64,000 nt of DNA from Branchinecta lynchi (Eukaryota; Arthropoda; Branchiopoda; Anostraca; Branchinectidae): assembly GCA_023053575.1 (NCBI GenBank), contig JAKZAP010000018.1, positions 20,426,202 through 20,490,201 on the forward strand, read 5' to 3'. The notes beneath the pieces were generated by a model. That model did not search any database. It was not told the origin of the DNA and saw nothing but the letters and a program-made list of their open reading frames with translations. A program made the translations under genes and the position numbers. The stretch's first letter is position 1. Each line of letters starts with the position of its first letter. Positions 60,175 to 64,000 of the stretch are shown piece by piece.

Positions 60175-60450
60175 CCTTTTGAATACCCTATGCCCAGCGG
60201 TGTGCACACAAAGCGTTTGGCATAGCCTATACGTAACGTTTTATACCCGATACCAAACGCTGGAATCCTGTTTTGCTGGATATTCTGATGGTTAATTTCT
60301 GAGCTTCATTCAATTATAAACATTTTGTTGGGTGACATTATCCAGCATTTGGCATGTTGTATCCAGAGTTAAGTACAGGGTTTGCCAAACGTTAGATATA
60401 CCCAACGTTTGGCATAGGGTATCCAAAAATCAGGGTTCGTACGAGTTTCT
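60175..60450. repeat. CCAAACGCTGG / TTTGGCATAGG dispersed repeat
   Basis: ATGCCCAGCGG, GCGTTTGGCATAGCC, ATACCAAACGCTGG and CAACGTTTGGCATAGGGTAT alternate in orientation. It is the fullest copy of the family seen at 8600, 10034, 11090 and 57760. Confidence 0.55.
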
Positions 60451-60601
60451 TGTGGACTGGTTTGAGTCTATTGATATGTCAGGGTAATGAGAGATTGGTT
60501 TATAATTCGAACCTGTTGTACACACGGAACCAGTCGACTTGTGTTGGGTTTTTTGTCTGGTGTACCAGGATGCAAGAGACCGCAAAATTGTCACCCCAGA
60601 A

Positions 60602-61215
60602 CAGTGGCGCCATCTGGGGAAGGGGGCATTGCCCCCCTAAATTTGAAAGGGGCCCAAAATCCGAGGCTTTTTTGTTTATATTCCTTGTTGTTTGACATGC
60701 TGACATAAAGGCACTACCAAACCGTAAATTTCACACTGCATCGCACAGATACTAATCTGGTTTTGAACGAAAATCTTTGTATTTTAGCAGAAAACAGGCA
60801 GATTTTTTTAATGTTTGACTGCGGCGCTCGGTTTCAATATAATTTGGTATTTGTGAGATGTTTTAAGATGTTAGTACCCCATATCCGAACTCAAAAGATT
60901 TCATGAATCCAGACCTACTTCTCGAGATCGCGACAAATCTCGATAGGGTTTCGATCGAAAGCCTCAGAGGGTCTAAAGTCGCTTATTCTGTCATATGGGC
61001 AGGACTAAAGCTCCAGCTCACAGCATGCCCCAGTGAACATTTTTATTTGTGAAGGATCTTTGAACAATGCGTGACTGTTGTATATGCTCATTATGGTATA
61101 TTTTAAAATTGCTTTAATTTTGCCCTAAAAAAGCAATTAAATTTTGCGTTGAGCAAAAACATTAATTTAGGATGAGGCCCCCCCCCCCCTGAGGTTTACT
61201 GAAATGGCGCCACTG
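60602..61215. mobile_element. hAT-type element (614 bp), TSD CCCCAG(A/G)A
   Basis: Ends CAGTGGCGCCATCTGGGGAA and AAATGGCGCCACTG are inverted with the CAGTGGCG start common in hAT elements. Flanking 8-mers CCCCAGAA (60594-60601) and CCCCAGGA (61216-61223) match at 7 of 8 positions. Subterminal GGGGGCATTGCCCCCC and a C-run are present. No transposase. Confidence 0.78.
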
Positions 61216-61910
61216 CCCCAGGAGACACTTTTATGAACATTTGGCTTCACCGAATAGTTTGGACGCATGATTTTTGTACCGATGTGGTAGCCACTTCATT
61301 GCCTGATCGGTTGCTACTCGGCACGTGTGGTGTAAACATCTGTAATACTTACTGTCTGATCTGAGTTTACCTGAATTGTAACATATATTTGCTTAGATAC
61401 AACTGTATGTAAAGCGAAACAAGGAGAAACAGACGGTAGCCTATATTCCATATTTGACAATAAAGCACTAAGAATGACAATGAACGGAATGATTGTTTAG
61501 AGAATATATGATCAATAAAATAAAATCTTAACATGTAAGGCACATAGTTATATCTGCCAGGGCATAACTTTCTTAGCACACAGGAATAATATCTGATTGT
61601 CTAAATAAACATGATTGGACGGACATGAAAAATAAACTTTACAGCCCTTCCCCACACACAATAAAAAAACAACCCAAAGCTAATCCTTTGCGGAAGGAAT
61701 GGATTTTATATCACTCTTGTTACCAGGTCCTTTGATAAAAAATAAAATAAAAATAAAGGTTATGCTTTCAGAGCTATTTCCCTATCTGTCGCTGAGGATG
61801 TGTTCCAACCCCTGACCGACAGTTACTTCAAGCTACTACCGCCTGATATGCGGAAGTTTGGACGAGAGTATGGTCCAGATGTTTCGCGAGTGCAGAGCTT
61901 AGCAGGGTTG

Positions 61911-62200
61911 CCACGGCTGATGATTTGTCACCAATTTTGTGATATTTTTTCTGTCTGTATAGGCTATCACAAAATTTCTAAATTGCTGTGATTTCAGATC
62001 ATGTCACAAAAATCACCAATTTTCCTCTCAATTAAAAAAAACTGCCGGAATTTCTTCTTCTGGTGATTTTTTTTCCATCCAGAGCGATAACACCAGAGCT
62101 GAGTGACCCGAGGACATGACAATCCGGAGAATGTGAATTCTATAAAGAATGAGGATGGGCCGCTTCTGAGCTTAGCGATGGAGCACTGGCAACATTGACT
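61911..62200. mobile_element. Possible decayed hAT-type MITE
   Basis: CAGGGTTGCCACGGCTGATG at left and GAGCACTGGCAACATTG at right are inverted. TTTGTCACCAATTTTGTGAT and TTCTGGTGATTTTTTT motifs lie inside. Target duplications are not recognisable. Confidence 0.4.
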
Positions 62201-62539
62201 AGTTTAACTTTTGGTATGATAGTCGGCTTCCTTGAATAAACATATAAATGTCTGTGACGAGTAGAGTATTTTTTTTTTTTTTAGCTTTTGCCGTGTTTCT
62301 CGGGCTGGCTAGCTAACATCTCTACCAATCTATCTTTCATACAGGTTGTAGCGACGATAATAGCTGTTAGTTAACTGTTGACAGAGGGTTGGAACATAGC
62401 ATGAATAGCGTCCGTTAGTTTCCTTAGTAACAAGACACAAAAAACGAGCATTATTGGTCAAAAGTATCGAACATTTCAAATTAATAAAAACATTCCCAGT
62501 TATTAACACACCACCTTATTCCTGTCCTAGGTCGTTAAC

Positions 62540-62790
62540 TGCAAGTCGTTTTTACGGAGCGCATCCAGCGCGCATCCTGACAAGGATTCCGTTTTCTGTG
62601 GCTTCAAGCGTTTTTAGCTTCCGTGTTTCTTTCGAGTTCAACACCGAATCCAAACACAAACGGACTCAGTAGAGTATCAAATCCTGTGCCGGGTTCTCTT
62701 ATGCAAAACACGGGTGCTGAAAACGGGTGACAGCGTAACCTGTTCGGATTCGAGTTCAACACGCTAATTGCTGAACACGCAACTCTGGTT
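62540..62790. repeat. Dispersed repeat, counterpart of 21290-21530
   Basis: TTTTTACGGAGCGCATCC, TTCGAGTTCAACACCGAATC and GAGTTCAACACGCTAATTGC match the 21290-21530 segment in inverse orientation. Confidence 0.5.
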
Positions 62791-62859
62791 TATGCTTCGG
62801 ACCGACTAACAGGGTCGGATGCTTATGGACAGGAAATTTCTGCCACGACTTTCGACACC

Positions 62860-63130
62860 ATCATCAACTCCATACGGAAAAGCTGAAATTTTTCAATTTG
62901 ATGATGAAAGTGAAGAAAACCCGTCCAGGAAATCTTGATCATCTGGCCTTAGAATTATATTGCGAACACACGATCAGGAGCTCCCGGCCTGGAATTCCTG
63001 ACCGGCTTTTCGGCATCGTTGCCACTTCCGTACAGAAAAGTTGAAATTTTTTCAACTTGATGATGAAGTGCCGGAAATACGGCGGGGAAATCCTGATCGT
63101 GTGGTCGCAATATTACTACACAATTCTCTA
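62860..63130. repeat. GTTGAAATTTTTTCAAC repeat pair
   Basis: CATACGGAAAAGCTGAAATT-TTTCAATTTGATGATGA near 62869 recurs as GTACAGAAAAGTTGAAATTT-TTTCAACTTGATGATGA near 63029. Both are followed by CGATCAGG/CTGATCGTGTG. A third copy is at 4415-4455, inside the 2718-5187 element. Confidence 0.55.
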
Positions 63131-63189
63131 CTGGGAAACATAGGCCATAAATTCTCCCCATTTTCCTTTCTAACAAGCACATGGTGAAG

Positions 63190-64000
63190 CGCGTTGAGCT
63201 TTCCCCCTAAAACGTAAAATCTCTAACATATCACCTCCAACAGAACAGGTTCCTGGACGACCAGTACCATTAAGCCCAATTCATAAGCATGCTTAGCCAA
63301 CCACGCAGGCCTAGGCACGTGCCTAGTATCAGTGTTCACACCCATACATAGGCACAGTTTTTGCGTCAGGCATGGAGTTCTAGGCTCTGGAACTCGTTGA
63401 CTGGCAAGCCTGGGCATGTGCCTGTGCATTTGTGCGTGGCCGGGCATGCTTGTGAACGCGGCTTTAACGCCACACTAACCGCAGCTGGGGTGCATTCATA
63501 CACTGCGAACAATCCTAGCGTATTTTCACCCGTCTTTGATGCCAAAGAGATCCACGCAGTTTGTAAACCCACCACGAGCAAACCAGTCACACACAAATCC
63601 TCAATTTTTGGGCACAGTGCTCCAACATAAGGGCATCACACCCTGGAGCAAGGGCACAGTACCTCCATCAGGTCCGGATCCAGGAATTATTCCAGGGGGA
63701 AGGGGGTATGTCCGCGGGTCGTACCTAATCTATACCAGACAGTAAGACACGAACAGATGTATATATATGGTATAACATATATATGGGGGGGGGGGGGGGG
63801 GCAGGGGTTCGAACCCTCTACCCCCCCCCCCCCTCCCCTGGATACGGCCCTGACCTCCTTATAATGGACCGAACTTGTTTTTGAACCAGATTGTGCCCTA
63901 ATGTAACTTTGTCCTTGTTCTAGGACATTGTCCCCAACCTTTGGAACACATCAAGGATTTTTTGTATGAACTGGAGTAGACAAAACCAAATCTTGTAAGA
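63190..64000. other. Right-edge intergenic sequence
   Basis: No supported gene. TGCCTAGTATC/CATGCTTGTGAACG-type inverted segments (AGGCACGTGCC, GGGCATGTGCC) occur at 63300-63450, and G- and C-runs at 63786-63836. The end resembles the start of a further repeat. Confidence 0.45.

Overview
This is animal nuclear DNA, almost certainly from an arthropod. Coding sequence occurs as short exons with GT/AG splice sites, separated by kilobases of AT-rich, transposon-packed intron. A nuclear copy of mitochondrial cox3 reads correctly only with TGA=Trp, AGA=Ser and ATA=Met, which is the invertebrate mitochondrial code. One gene resembles the synaptic protein Hikaru genki, best known from arthropods. I cannot place the species more precisely. 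Three host genes can be supported. (1) COG3, a Golgi vesicle-tethering subunit, lies on the minus strand. Its seven 5' exons span 19-21917 and the rest runs off the left edge. (2) A secreted Ig/sushi-domain protein, most like Hikaru genki (hig), lies on the minus strand from 56651 to 26947. It has nine identified exons and one more is probably missing from the model. (3) A GNB1L-like WD-repeat protein lies on the plus strand from 56842 to 59681 in two exons. The hig-like gene and GNB1L are head to head, with 190 bp between their start codons. LAYOUT: 1-21.9 kb is COG3, with introns holding nested hAT-type elements and LINE fragments (2.3-5.8 kb), the cox3 numt inside an inverted repeat array (6.8-8.6 kb) and a 24-bp minisatellite (16.1-18.5 kb). 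22-26.9 kb is intergenic degenerate repeat. 26.9-56.7 kb is the hig-like gene. Its introns contain a 575-bp fold-back, a 20-bp satellite inside a TIR element, a ~260-bp array and a ~0.73-kb array. 56.8-59.7 kb is GNB1L, and 59.7-64 kb is gene-free with hAT-type elements. Host proteins: COG3 acts in intra-Golgi retrograde transport, the hig-like protein should be a glycosylated secreted synaptic-cleft protein, and GNB1L relates to TTT-complex/PIKK biogenesis. There is no sign of an operon, CRISPR array or microbial gene system. The most striking pattern is how tightly mobile elements crowd exons. A ~370-bp MITE with TTAA target duplications sits 21 nt from the COG3 exon 6 donor, and another copy sits 21 nt from a hig-like exon acceptor. 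Exon calls come from conceptual splicing and recalled family similarity; no alignment or transcript evidence was available.
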